Assembly: GCF_001544535.1 (NCBI RefSeq)
Contig: NZ_FCON02000068.1
Coordinates: 1-40,734 of the forward strand
Origin: Caballeronia choica
GTDB lineage: Bacteria > Pseudomonadota > Gammaproteobacteria > Burkholderiales > Burkholderiaceae
DNA: 40,734 bases
Direction of reading: 5' to 3'
Each line of letters begins with the position of its first letter. Position 1 is the first letter of the stretch. The position numbers and the translations under genes were made by a program. Positions 8,153 through 16,312 of the stretch are shown here, in pieces. The notes beneath the pieces are model-generated. The model worked only from the letters and a program-made list of their open reading frames with translations, ran no database searches and was not told where the DNA came from.

Positions 8153-8863
8153 ATGTCCCAAGTCAGTCAAGCCAGACGCCGCGCTGCACAGTGCTCGACG
8201 TGCGCGATGCGCCATCTCTGCATGCCCGAGGGCCTGTCCGCCTTCGAAACCGAGAAACTCGAGGACGTCATCTCCGCGACGCGCCCGGTGCGGCGCGGCG
8301 AGGCGCTGTTTCGCACCGGCGACACGTTCGAGTCGCTGTACGCGATCCGCTCCGGCTCGATCAAGACGGTCGTATCGCGCGAAGACGGCCGCGAGCAGGT
8401 CACGGGCCTGCATCTCGGCGGCGACGCGCTGGGGCTCGACGGCATCGGCGAAGGCCGCCACATGTCCACCGCGATCGCGCTGGAGGACAGTTCGGTTTGC
8501 ATCGTGCCGTACGCGCGCTTCGAGCGCATGTGCCGCGAAACCGGCTCGATCCAGCGCCGGCTGCATCAGATGATGAGCCGGGAGATCGTCCGCGAAACCC
8601 GCCAGTTGACCACCCTCGGCACGCTGCGCGCCGACGAACGCGTCGCGCGCCTGCTGCTCGACCTGTCCGCGCGCTTCACACGGCGCGGTTACGCGTCGGC
8701 GGAATTCACGCTGCGCATGACCCGCGACGACATCGGCAGCTATCTCGGCATCACGCTCGAAACCGTGAGCCGCACGCTGTCGCGCTTCCAGGCGCGCGGC
8801 CTCATCGACACGCGCGGCAAGTTCATCCGCATCAACGACTTCGACGCGCTGCGCGCCATCTGA
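8153..8863 (+). CDS. fnr: FNR-type Crp/Fnr-family oxygen-responsive regulator
   Basis: Protein of 236 residues from ATG 8153; an upstream GTG-type extension would run through the FNR-like box and is rejected. Cysteines at residues 14, 17 and 23 (CSTCAMRHLC, the C-x2-C-x5-C pattern of FNR) plus Cys116 in SSVCIVPY match the four ligands of the oxygen-labile 4Fe-4S cluster. A cyclic-nucleotide-like domain (GEALFRTGDTFESLYAIRSG) precedes the dimer helix and a C-terminal helix-turn-helix, DDIGSYLGITLETVSRTLSR, with the E-x2-S-R recognition helix typical of FNR that reads TTGAT sites. It is a cytoplasmic transcription factor switching genes on loss of oxygen. The neighbours (usp upstream, EgtB-like downstream) are stress and redox genes. 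Confidence 0.9.
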   Translation: MSQVSQARRRAAQCSTCAMRHLCMPEGLSAFETEKLEDVISATRPVRRGEALFRTGDTFESLYAIRSGSIKTVVSREDGREQVTGLHLGGDALGLDGIGEGRHMSTAIALEDSSVCIVPYARFERMCRETGSIQRRLHQMMSREIVRETRQLTTLGTLRADERVARLLLDLSARFTRRGYASAEFTLRMTRDDIGSYLGITLETVSRTLSRFQARGLIDTRGKFIRINDFDALRAI

Positions 8864-8976
8864 CGACGCGTTCTGACGAATTTTTCAGGGCGTGGGATCA
8901 TTACGCAGATTGACGGGTGGCATGCGGCCTGCTGCTCGACATTCTTTCGATCGTCCCGCTACGGAGACATGGCGAC

Positions 8977-10299
8977 ATGAATCGCGACCCTGCCCTGCGT
9001 CATCCGCTGCTGGCCCGCCTCGCCGAAGCGCGCCGCACCACCGACGCCCTCTTCGATATCGTCAAGCCCGAATTCCTGTATGAGCGTCCGATCGCCGAAC
9101 GGCACCGGATCGTGTTCTACATCGGGCATCTCGAAGCGTTCGACCGCAATCTCTTCGATCAGCGTCTGTTCGACCTGCCGAGCCCGAATCCCGGATACGA
9201 CACGCTGTTCGCGTTCGGCATCGATCCGGTGGACGGCGGCCTGCCGACCGACCAGCCGCACGAGTGGCCCTCGCTGGAGGAAATTCGCGCATACACGAAG
9301 CAGATCCGCGATGCCATCGACGCCCGCTTCGATCCTTCGGAAATCACGAAGCACGCCGTTTCGACCGCGGACGCCGATCCGGCGACGCTGCTCGAAGTGG
9401 CGATCGAACATCGGCTGATGCACGCCGAGACGCTTGCGTACATGCTGCATCAGTTGCCGCTCCACCAGAAGACCGGACCCGCGATCAGCGCAGACGCGGC
9501 GCCGCGCGTGTCGGTCGAGCACGACATGGTGCGCGTGCCGGCCGGCAGCGTGACGCTGGGTCTGAAGCGCGGTGCCGGCGTGTTCGGCTGGGACAACGAG
9601 TTCGCCGGAGAGACGCTCAGCGTGCCCGAATTCGACATCGACCGTTACATGGTGACGAACGGCGACTACCTCGCGTTCATCGATGCGGGCGGTTACTGGA
9701 ATCGCGCGTACTGGAGCGATGCCGACTGGGCATGGAAAGAGAGCGAAGGCATCGCGCATCCTGCGTTCTGGGTCCGCGACGAGGGGCACGACACGTGGAA
9801 TCTGCGCGCGATGTTCGAGGAAATTCCGCTGCCGCTCGACTGGTCGGTGTATGTGAGCCATGCGGAGGCGAGCGCGTATGCGCGTTGGGCGGGTAAGTCC
9901 TTGCCGACCGAGGCGCAATGGCAACGCGCGGCGTCTGGCGCGCCGCATGTCGCGGAGGGCAACTTCGACTTTCGTCGGTGGGAACCGTCGGCGGTGCATG
10001 CGCATCCGCAAAATCGCAGCGCGTTTGGGGTTGAGGGGCAGTTTGGCAACGGTTGGGAATGGACCTCGACGGTGTTCGGGCCGTTGCCGGGATTCGAGCC
10101 GTTTCCGTTTTATCTGGGTTATTCGGCGAACTTCTTCGATGGGAAGCACTTCGTGCTTAAAGGCGGCTCACCGAGGACGGCGGCGTGCATGCTCCGGCCG
10201 AGCTTCCGTAACTGGTTCCAGGCGCATTATCAGTATGTTTATGCGGGATTCCGGTGCGTCGGAGGGTGGTCGCGGGCGCGCGGCGGGGGTCGGGTATAA
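8977..10299 (+). CDS. egtB: EgtB-like non-heme iron sulfoxide synthase (DinB_2 + FGE-sulfatase domains)
   Basis: Protein of 440 residues from ATG 8977, with GGAG about 10 bases before it. The N-terminal DinB-like domain has His51 (YIGHLEAFDRN) and His145/His149 (EHRLMHAETL), the three-histidine iron site of EgtB. The C-terminal part is a formylglycine-generating-enzyme fold: VRVPAGSVTLG, FDIDRYMVTNGDYLAFI, SLPTEAQWQRAA, FGNGWEWTSTVF, LKGGSPRT, and the ending YAGFRCV. EgtB joins a thiol (gamma-glutamylcysteine or cysteine) to trimethylhistidine using oxygen, in ergothioneine synthesis. The partner methyltransferase EgtD is not adjacent, so ergothioneine, ovothiol or another thiol-histidine product is possible. 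The stop lies 9 bases from the convergent peptidase-like gene. Confidence 0.82.
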   Translation: MNRDPALRHPLLARLAEARRTTDALFDIVKPEFLYERPIAERHRIVFYIGHLEAFDRNLFDQRLFDLPSPNPGYDTLFAFGIDPVDGGLPTDQPHEWPSLEEIRAYTKQIRDAIDARFDPSEITKHAVSTADADPATLLEVAIEHRLMHAETLAYMLHQLPLHQKTGPAISADAAPRVSVEHDMVRVPAGSVTLGLKRGAGVFGWDNEFAGETLSVPEFDIDRYMVTNGDYLAFIDAGGYWNRAYWSDADWAWKESEGIAHPAFWVRDEGHDTWNLRAMFEEIPLPLDWSVYVSHAEASAYARWAGKSLPTEAQWQRAASGAPHVAEGNFDFRRWEPSAVHAHPQNRSAFGVEGQFGNGWEWTSTVFGPLPGFEPFPFYLGYSANFFDGKHFVLKGGSPRTAACMLRPSFRNWFQAHYQYVYAGFRCVGGWSRARGGGRV

Positions 10300-10308
10300 A
10301 TCCATCCG

Positions 10309-11268
10309 TCACTGCGCCCCCGCCGTCCTGGCCCTCAACTTTTCACGCACTTGCGCAACAGACAAACGATTCGTCCCCTGCACATCCACAAACGGCTGAT
10401 ATTTTTCCGGCGTATGCAGCAAATACGCCTGCAATTCATCGACGATGATTTCGTCCCGCGCGTCATACCCAAGCCGCGTCAGTTGCTGCGTCAACGCAAC
10501 GCGTTCCTGCAACGCAAGATCATTCCACCAGAAAGTGCGACATGCCCGCGCATAGGCCGCGTCGGAAAAGAACTGCCAATGCCCGAGTTCATGGTCGAGG
10601 ATCGCCGCCCGCAGCGGCGCGTCGATCGCATCGCTGCCTGTACCGCCCAGCCCCGGCAGCGTGACAAGAAAATCGCCCGCGTTCGCGGCGTGCCAGACGC
10701 CGCCGTCGTCGCGCAGCAGCCCCCACGCGACCAGCGTATCGAGCAATTCCTGTTCGGCCGGCGTGAGCGCCATATGCTGGCGCCGGCCGAGTTCGAAGAA
10801 ATGCGCCAGTTCGATCGCGCTGAAGTTGTTTCCCGCCGTCAAGGTGGCAGGATCGTCGCCGGAACGCCGGGCGCGCGTGGCGAGCGCCGCCATGCTCGTC
10901 ACGCGATCGTGCGGCATGTCGCGCCGCTCGAACAACGCGACGATCCGCGCAAACATCCTGCCCTGCTCGGCGAGGCTGTGCGTCTGCATGACATGCAGCC
11001 CGGGCCGGTCGGTCACGCCGATGAAAAGACGCGAACCATCGGCCGGCAACGACGCTTCGATCCGCTCGAACGGCACGCGCGTTTCAACAAGCGGCGCGCG
11101 CTCGGGATGCTGTGTCGAGGGTAACGTGCCGCTGGCACCCGCCGTCGCACCGCTGGCAACCACTGCCGCGCCGCTCGCGCTCCTCGCGCCGCCGGCTTGC
11201 AGGCACGCGAGCCCGACGGCCGCGCTCAGCGAAAGCGTCCTCAGCGCGACGCGGCGGAAGCGGCGCAT
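10309..11268 (-). CDS. Exported HExxH-motif protein, putative zinc metallopeptidase
   Basis: Protein of 319 residues. The first 30 residues (arginine-rich start, then LSLSAAVGLACLQAGG) look like a signal peptide; a lipobox around Cys22 is imperfect. A Ser/Ala/Gly-rich linker follows to about residue 60. The core contains LDHELGHWQFF (HELGH at 226-230) and, about 50 residues on, VDELQAYLL with Glu278, the arrangement of gluzincin-type zinc peptidases (two histidines, distal glutamate). No named family was recognised and proteolytic activity is inference. The gene starts 24 bases after the OmpA-domain gene, so they are probably co-transcribed, at the 3' end of the T6SS locus. Periplasmic or outer-membrane location is likely. 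Confidence 0.68.
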   Translation of the reverse strand: MRRFRRVALRTLSLSAAVGLACLQAGGARSASGAAVVASGATAGASGTLPSTQHPERAPLVETRVPFERIEASLPADGSRLFIGVTDRPGLHVMQTHSLAEQGRMFARIVALFERRDMPHDRVTSMAALATRARRSGDDPATLTAGNNFSAIELAHFFELGRRQHMALTPAEQELLDTLVAWGLLRDDGGVWHAANAGDFLVTLPGLGGTGSDAIDAPLRAAILDHELGHWQFFSDAAYARACRTFWWNDLALQERVALTQQLTRLGYDARDEIIVDELQAYLLHTPEKYQPFVDVQGTNRLSVAQVREKLRARTAGAQ

Positions 11269-11292
11269 CGACGTGCGCCGGCAGGCCGGGCG

Positions 11293-11871
11293 CTATTCAT
11301 TCACCGTCACGATGGTGACGCGGCGGTTTTCAGGCGCGGTCGGAACCCGCAGGTTCAGCGGCTCGGACGAGCCCTTGCCGACCGAAGACAGCCGCTCGGG
11401 CGCAATGCCGTCGTGGCTCGTCAGGTAGTCCACCACCGCCGCGGCACGGTCCTTCGAAAGCCGCATGTTCGCGTCGGTCGAGCCGCTCGGGTCGGCATGG
11501 CCCTCGACCCGGAACTTGTAGGCGGCAAGCTGCTCGGACTGCAACGCGTGGGCGACCTTGTCGAGGGCGGACATTGCGGTCGGGGTCAGGGTCGAGGAGT
11601 TGCTGGCGAAGGTAATCAGCATCGACGCGGACGCCGTGCGCGCGGGCGCGGCCGGCGCGCCGGCCGGCTTCTTGTTCGACAGCACGAAGCCGCGCGTGAC
11701 GACGTCGTCGGTGGCGTCGGGCGTGAGCGCGCGGGTGACCGACTGCTCGTCGATGTCCTGTTCCTTCATCACCGGCTGCGCGTGGGCAAGCGATGCGAGC
11801 GCAGCCAGACTCAAGGCCACGCCGGTGGCAACGCGCCGGGCGTGGGGGCGGAAAACGAAAAGACGCAACAT
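11293..11871 (-). CDS. OmpA-domain periplasmic/outer-membrane-associated protein
   Basis: Protein of 192 residues from ATG 11871, preceded by AGGAG at good spacing; a longer frame to 12060 has no such site. A signal peptide is evident (VALSLAALASLAHA, cleavage before Q). The C-terminal OmpA-like peptidoglycan-binding domain starts SMLITFASNSSTLTPTAMSA and includes FRVEGHADPSGSTDANMRLS, KDRAAAVVDYL and the final ENRRVTIV, with the Asp/Arg residues used to bind diaminopimelate. No lipobox is seen. It lies 136 bases after tagF on the same strand and just before the putative peptidase, so it may be the end of the T6SS transcription unit or a separate cell-wall operon. Confidence 0.85.
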   Translation of the reverse strand: MLRLFVFRPHARRVATGVALSLAALASLAHAQPVMKEQDIDEQSVTRALTPDATDDVVTRGFVLSNKKPAGAPAAPARTASASMLITFASNSSTLTPTAMSALDKVAHALQSEQLAAYKFRVEGHADPSGSTDANMRLSKDRAAAVVDYLTSHDGIAPERLSSVGKGSSEPLNLRVPTAPENRRVTIVTVNE

Positions 11872-11894
11872 CGGGCTCCTCCGGCAAACGATAT

Positions 11895-11912
11895 GGAAAC
11901 CGGGCCGTTTCC
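11895..11912 (-). other. Small hairpin ahead of the OmpA-domain gene
   Basis: GGAAAC and GTTTCC form a 6-bp stem around a 6-base GC-rich loop, about 24 bases before the ATG at 11871. It has no T-run; it could end the T6SS transcript weakly or lie in the leader of the next gene. Confidence 0.2.
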
Positions 11913-12007
11913 CGTTCACTTCTCTCTTCATTTCTCTCATTAGGGAGACGAACGAAGACGGCTCATTTTGAATAGGAAGTCGTGTCGTGCGTGTGCAGCC
12001 GCTCGCG

Positions 12008-12694
12008 TCATCGCGCGACGAGCCGCACGGGCGCCGGCAACCCCGGCGCATCGGGTGCATTGACGTCGAACAGCCTCGCGAAGCCCGGCGCGTCGATCAG
12101 TCCGGCGCACGCGCACGCCGACGCCGGCACATGCGCCGACCCTTCGCTCCACCATACGCTGACGCCGTCCGCGAACGCTTGTCCGAGCCACTCGTCGAAG
12201 CCGAAGGCGCTAAGCTCGCCGGAGCCGTCATCCGCTACACCGAACCGCCACTCGACAGGCTCGGTTGCGAGCGAAAACGCCGACAGGCGGGCATCGAACG
12301 CGTCCAGTTGAAAATCGTCCGCGAGGGTGGACAGCGCCAGTTCCGCCGCGCGGTCGTACCAGTCTTGCGCGTGCCGCAACCATTCGCCGCCGTCATCGAC
12401 ACTGTCGAGCGCCGCCGCGATCGTGAACGGAAAATACCGTCCGACGCGATCGACGCCCGGCATCATCACGCCCGCCCAGGCCGATGCCCCGCACACGTGC
12501 GGCCCGAGAGCGAAGTTCCAGACCGGCGCCGTCAGATAAACCGGCAGCCATTGCGCGCCGAACACGTCCTGCGCGTGCAGCATGCCGCGCTGCAGGCACA
12601 CATCCCACGGTCCGACAAATTCGACTCCGAGCCGTCGCGACACGAAGTCGCCCTGCGTGCGCACCTTGCCGAAGAAACCCGCGCCGTCGTGCAT
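12008..12694 (-). CDS. tagF: T6SS-associated protein TagF (ImpM family)
   Basis: Protein of 228 residues, the usual size of stand-alone TagF. It begins GAGFFGKVRTQGDFVSRRL, the family's conserved start, followed by FALGPHVCGASAWAGVMMPG and VDRVGRYFPFTIAAAL. TagF is a cytoplasmic post-translational brake on T6SS assembly, acting through the FHA protein independently of or parallel to PpkA/PppA. It follows tssM by 17 bases and is the last clear T6SS gene of the operon. FHA, kinase and phosphatase genes in the same locus make a regulatory set. Confidence in identity is high; the regulatory role is known for the family, not shown here. Confidence 0.9.
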   Translation of the reverse strand: MHDGAGFFGKVRTQGDFVSRRLGVEFVGPWDVCLQRGMLHAQDVFGAQWLPVYLTAPVWNFALGPHVCGASAWAGVMMPGVDRVGRYFPFTIAAALDSVDDGGEWLRHAQDWYDRAAELALSTLADDFQLDAFDARLSAFSLATEPVEWRFGVADDGSGELSAFGFDEWLGQAFADGVSVWWSEGSAHVPASACACAGLIDAPGFARLFDVNAPDAPGLPAPVRLVAR

Positions 12695-12711
12695 GGCTCA
12701 CGTCCCCGGCG

Positions 12712-15700
12712 TCACAACCGGTCCGGACAGCGGAATTGATCGAGCAGCCCGCGCCGGAACGGATTCACGACGCTGCTCGCATTCAGCTCCAGCACCGCCT
12801 TGCGGCCATCGGAATCGAACGTGATGCGAAAGCGGTCGGGCTGCGCGGTCGGCTGGAGTTGAGCGGCGTCCATCAGCCGCAGCAGCGCCCACGGCCCGCT
12901 CGCGCTCGCGCCCGGCGACCCCGGCGGCGTGAACTCGACGTGCGCCTGCGCGGTGCCCTTGCCGCTCGGCCAGAGAAATTCCATCGTGCGCGGCGCGCCC
13001 GGCGTCGTGACCAACTGCTGGCCGTCGATATCGAGCGTGAACTGCGTGAGCGCCGGATCGAGCGAAATGGGCTTGACAGAGAACCGCACCGACACGTCCC
13101 GGCCTCCCGCGCGGAACAACGCGTCGCGAATCTGCGCGGCGCGCTGGAACTGCACGAGCACGTCGTCGGGAATGCCGAGCGGCGCGGTGCCTGCGCGCCA
13201 GCGCCATTGCGGCCCCGACATGTCGACGTAGGTCACGAGGTTCTTCTGGAAGAAATCGTCGACGAGGCCGCCCGGCCCGAGGATGCGCCCGAAGTCGTCG
13301 GGGGCGGCGTCGCGCGTGGACCCGCGCACGAGCGGATAGCGGCCGTCGAGCGCCTGCCGGCACAGCCGCCCGACGTTCGCCTGCCACAGCGCATTGAGCC
13401 GCGCCCGCTCGCCGCCGACCATCAGCGCCGACGCGCCGCCCGCGACGCCATCCGCGACCGCCGCGAGCGGCGCGGGCGCGCCCTGCGTGGCGAGCTTCAG
13501 CTTGGTGAGCGCGTCGCCGGGCGGCGGCGGCAGGCCTTGGCGACGCGCGGCGTCGGCGGCGTCGAGGTAGGCGGCGGCGTCGCGGATCGCGGCAAGCTGG
13601 GCGTCGAGCGGAACCGGCGCCGTGCCGCCCGGCTTGCCCGCGAGATCGTGCAGCGGCTGGAAGTGCGCATCGACCGGGTTCACGTCGGCAGGCGCGGGCG
13701 CGGCGGCTTCGTCCGGCTCGTTGCCGAGCGCGTTTTCCAGGCGCTTCTTCACGGCGTCGAGCTTGCCGCCGAGCGCCGCGACGCCCTGTTCCGCCGCCGA
13801 GCCGCCGGCCTTCCCCGTGCCGAGCGTGGTCTCCTGCGAGGCCGCGAGCATCAGCGCGCGCAACGGCGAATCCGGCGCCCCCAGCATGTTGGCGGCGCGC
13901 GCGCCCTTGTCGACGCCATCGAACGGCACGAGCGTGATGTCGCCGAGAAAAGCGTCCCACTGGCTGATGTAGTCGTCGTAGTAGAGGCGGGTCATGGCCT
14001 GCCGCAAGTCTTCGATGCCGCTCGCCGTCAGCACCGACTCCTGCCGCGCGAGCACCCAGTCGTCCTTCGCGACATCGAGGATCGCCTGGTCGCGCAACTG
14101 CACGAACTTGCGATAGCCCGCGCGCGTATAGGCGCCCGGCACGCCGCGCGTGAGCGGCGCGCCGCTTCTGCGTGCGAGCACGAACGGTGCATTGCGTCCG
14201 CCCGCGCTCGCGACGCTGAATTCCGGCAGCTTCGCCTGGTCGAGATCGCGCTTCACGCGGTTGTAGACGCGCTGCGCCTGCGGCATTTTCGCGAGCGTCG
14301 CACGCGCCTGCGCGATCAGGTCGCGGTCGAGCGGCAGCGACGGATCGAAGCGCGCCGGCTGAAGCAGCGCGGCAAGATGACCGTCGACATCGTCGCGCTG
14401 GGTGTCGGTCGCGTCGCGCAGCGGGCCGCGCCGCCAGTCGATGTCCGCCCAGAGGCGCACCGAGTCCGCGTCGTAGTGCGTGGGGTCGCCGAGCATCAGG
14501 TAGGCGCGCAGCGTTTCGTACTGGTACTCGGGATTGTTCGCGTCGCCGCGCCGCAATTCCTCCGTCATCCTGCGCACGATCAGCGGCAGCAAGGTCTGCT
14601 GCAGCAACCGGCGATAAAGCGCCTGCGCTTCCAGCCCGAGCTTGTCGCCCTGATAGAGCCCGAACCGCGAAAGCCACGGCGCGCTCTTGCCCCGGTCCGC
14701 GTAACCGCCCGGCAGGTCGCGCGCGCTGTTCAGGATCGGCAGCACGGAAAGCGGATTGTCGGTCGGCGCGGCGCCCTGGGCGGTCTTCTTCAAGCCGTCC
14801 ACGCGCTGCTGCACGTCCGCGATATACGCGCGATTGCGCTGGTAGCTGATCCCGAAGCCGACCAGCGCGAGCACCGTCAACACGGCGATCAGGATCAGCG
14901 CGCCGCGTTGCAGCCACGCGCGCCGCCGCTCCAGCCGGGCGTTGGTGCCGGCAAGCCCCACTTCCTGAAAGATCACGTCGCGCAGTAGCCGCGTAATGAA
15001 ATACGCGCGCCCGCTCGACGGATCGGGCAACACGACCTGCCGCTGCAAGCCGAGCGCCGCCGCCATCGCGCTCATCACGCGGTCGATCGGACGGCCTTCC
15101 TGCGTGCCGCTCGTGAAGTAGACGCCGCGCAAGAGCGCCGAATGCTCGAAGCGCGAGGTGCTGAACGCTTCGCCGAGAAATCGCTGCAACGCGGCCTGGA
15201 GCCCCGCGAACTGCTGCGGAAAACCGTAGACGAGCGCGCGCCGCCGCGTGTCGGTCTCCTGCTGGAGACGCCGCAGCACATTCACCTGCAATTGCTTTTC
15301 GAGCGCGGAGAACTCGGCGGGAAAATCGGTCAGCGCCTGATCCGGGGTCGCGTTTTCGGTGAACGGGAACGTCACGCCCCACACCTGTTCGCGTTCCTCG
15401 CGGCCGAGGTCGTCGAAGAATTCGGCGAAGCCCGCCAGCAAATCGCACTTGGTCACGACGACATAGACCGGAAAGCGCATGCCAAGCTGCGTGTACAGCT
15501 CGTTCAGGCGATCGCGCACCGCCGACGCCTGCGCGGCCTGCCGGGCATCGTCAAGCTGCAGCAGATCCTGCACCGACAGCACGACGATCACGCCGTTCAG
15601 CGGCCGGCGCGGCCGGTATTTGCGCAGCAGTTGCAGGAAGCCGGACCACGCCGCCTTGTCGGCTTCGGCGAAGCTGTCCTGGGTGGTGAAGCGGCCGGCG

Positions 15701-16251
15701 GTGTCGAGGAGCACGGCGTCGTCGGTGAACCACCAGTCGCAATTGCGCGTGCCGCCGACGCCGCCGATCGCCTGCTTGCCGAGCCGCTCGGCGAGCGGAA
15801 AGCGCAGGCCGGAATGGACGAGCGCCGTCGTCTTGCCCGTGCCCGGCGCGCCGACGAACATGTACCACGGCAACTGGTACACGTACTGGCTGCCGAACCG
15901 GCCCTTCACGCGCGAGGTGCGCAAGATCTTCATCGCCTCCTCGAAGCGCTGCTTGAGCACGGCGACATCGGCTTCCGATTCCTTCTTGCCCGGCGGCGGT
16001 TCGGGCGCTTCGCGCACCTCGCGGGCGAAGCGGACGTTGGCGAGCCGCGCCACGAGCCAGCGCACGAACCAGTAGAGCGCCCAGAGGGCGAACAGCACGG
16101 CGATCAGGGTCCAGCGGCTCGACGCCGACGCCAGCGGCTCGGAGCCCGCGAACGCCAGCAGCGGCCCCTCGATCCACACGATCACCGCCAGCGCGATCAC
16201 CCCGAAGAGCGACAGCACGATCGGGCGCAAGAGCCAGTTGAAGAGCTTCAT
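12712..16251 (-). CDS. tssM: T6SS membrane-complex protein TssM (IcmF/VasK)
   Basis: Protein of 1179 residues, typical for TssM. Two N-terminal membrane helices (about 12-34 and 47-69) flank a short periplasmic turn. A cytoplasmic domain with a complete Walker A, GAPGTGKT at 134-141, follows. A third membrane helix lies near 448-468 (LILIAVLTVLALVGFGI), then a long periplasmic region ending in the beta-rich TssM C-terminal domain. With TssL it forms the inner-membrane channel that docks the baseplate; normally it contacts the lipoprotein TssJ, which is not recognised in this locus. It lies 61 bases after tssL and 17 before tagF on one strand. The intact Walker A suggests a TssM class that binds ATP. 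Confidence 0.95.
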   Translation of the reverse strand: MKLFNWLLRPIVLSLFGVIALAVIVWIEGPLLAFAGSEPLASASSRWTLIAVLFALWALYWFVRWLVARLANVRFAREVREAPEPPPGKKESEADVAVLKQRFEEAMKILRTSRVKGRFGSQYVYQLPWYMFVGAPGTGKTTALVHSGLRFPLAERLGKQAIGGVGGTRNCDWWFTDDAVLLDTAGRFTTQDSFAEADKAAWSGFLQLLRKYRPRRPLNGVIVVLSVQDLLQLDDARQAAQASAVRDRLNELYTQLGMRFPVYVVVTKCDLLAGFAEFFDDLGREEREQVWGVTFPFTENATPDQALTDFPAEFSALEKQLQVNVLRRLQQETDTRRRALVYGFPQQFAGLQAALQRFLGEAFSTSRFEHSALLRGVYFTSGTQEGRPIDRVMSAMAAALGLQRQVVLPDPSSGRAYFITRLLRDVIFQEVGLAGTNARLERRRAWLQRGALILIAVLTVLALVGFGISYQRNRAYIADVQQRVDGLKKTAQGAAPTDNPLSVLPILNSARDLPGGYADRGKSAPWLSRFGLYQGDKLGLEAQALYRRLLQQTLLPLIVRRMTEELRRGDANNPEYQYETLRAYLMLGDPTHYDADSVRLWADIDWRRGPLRDATDTQRDDVDGHLAALLQPARFDPSLPLDRDLIAQARATLAKMPQAQRVYNRVKRDLDQAKLPEFSVASAGGRNAPFVLARRSGAPLTRGVPGAYTRAGYRKFVQLRDQAILDVAKDDWVLARQESVLTASGIEDLRQAMTRLYYDDYISQWDAFLGDITLVPFDGVDKGARAANMLGAPDSPLRALMLAASQETTLGTGKAGGSAAEQGVAALGGKLDAVKKRLENALGNEPDEAAAPAPADVNPVDAHFQPLHDLAGKPGGTAPVPLDAQLAAIRDAAAYLDAADAARRQGLPPPPGDALTKLKLATQGAPAPLAAVADGVAGGASALMVGGERARLNALWQANVGRLCRQALDGRYPLVRGSTRDAAPDDFGRILGPGGLVDDFFQKNLVTYVDMSGPQWRWRAGTAPLGIPDDVLVQFQRAAQIRDALFRAGGRDVSVRFSVKPISLDPALTQFTLDIDGQQLVTTPGAPRTMEFLWPSGKGTAQAHVEFTPPGSPGASASGPWALLRLMDAAQLQPTAQPDRFRITFDSDGRKAVLELNASSVVNPFRRGLLDQFRCPDRL

Positions 16252-16312
16252 GAGCGGCTTCCTCGCAAGGCAACGTGCGGTGTCCGACGGGGCGCGACGG
16301 GTTCGCGCGCGC

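Noticed and set aside
12484-14988. 834-residue open frame on the plus strand opposite tssM
   Set aside because: It is Arg/Ala-rich antisense shadow in high-GC DNA with no recognisable domains; tssM on the other strand is unambiguous. The same applies to other long frames opposite the T6SS, exporter and kinase genes.
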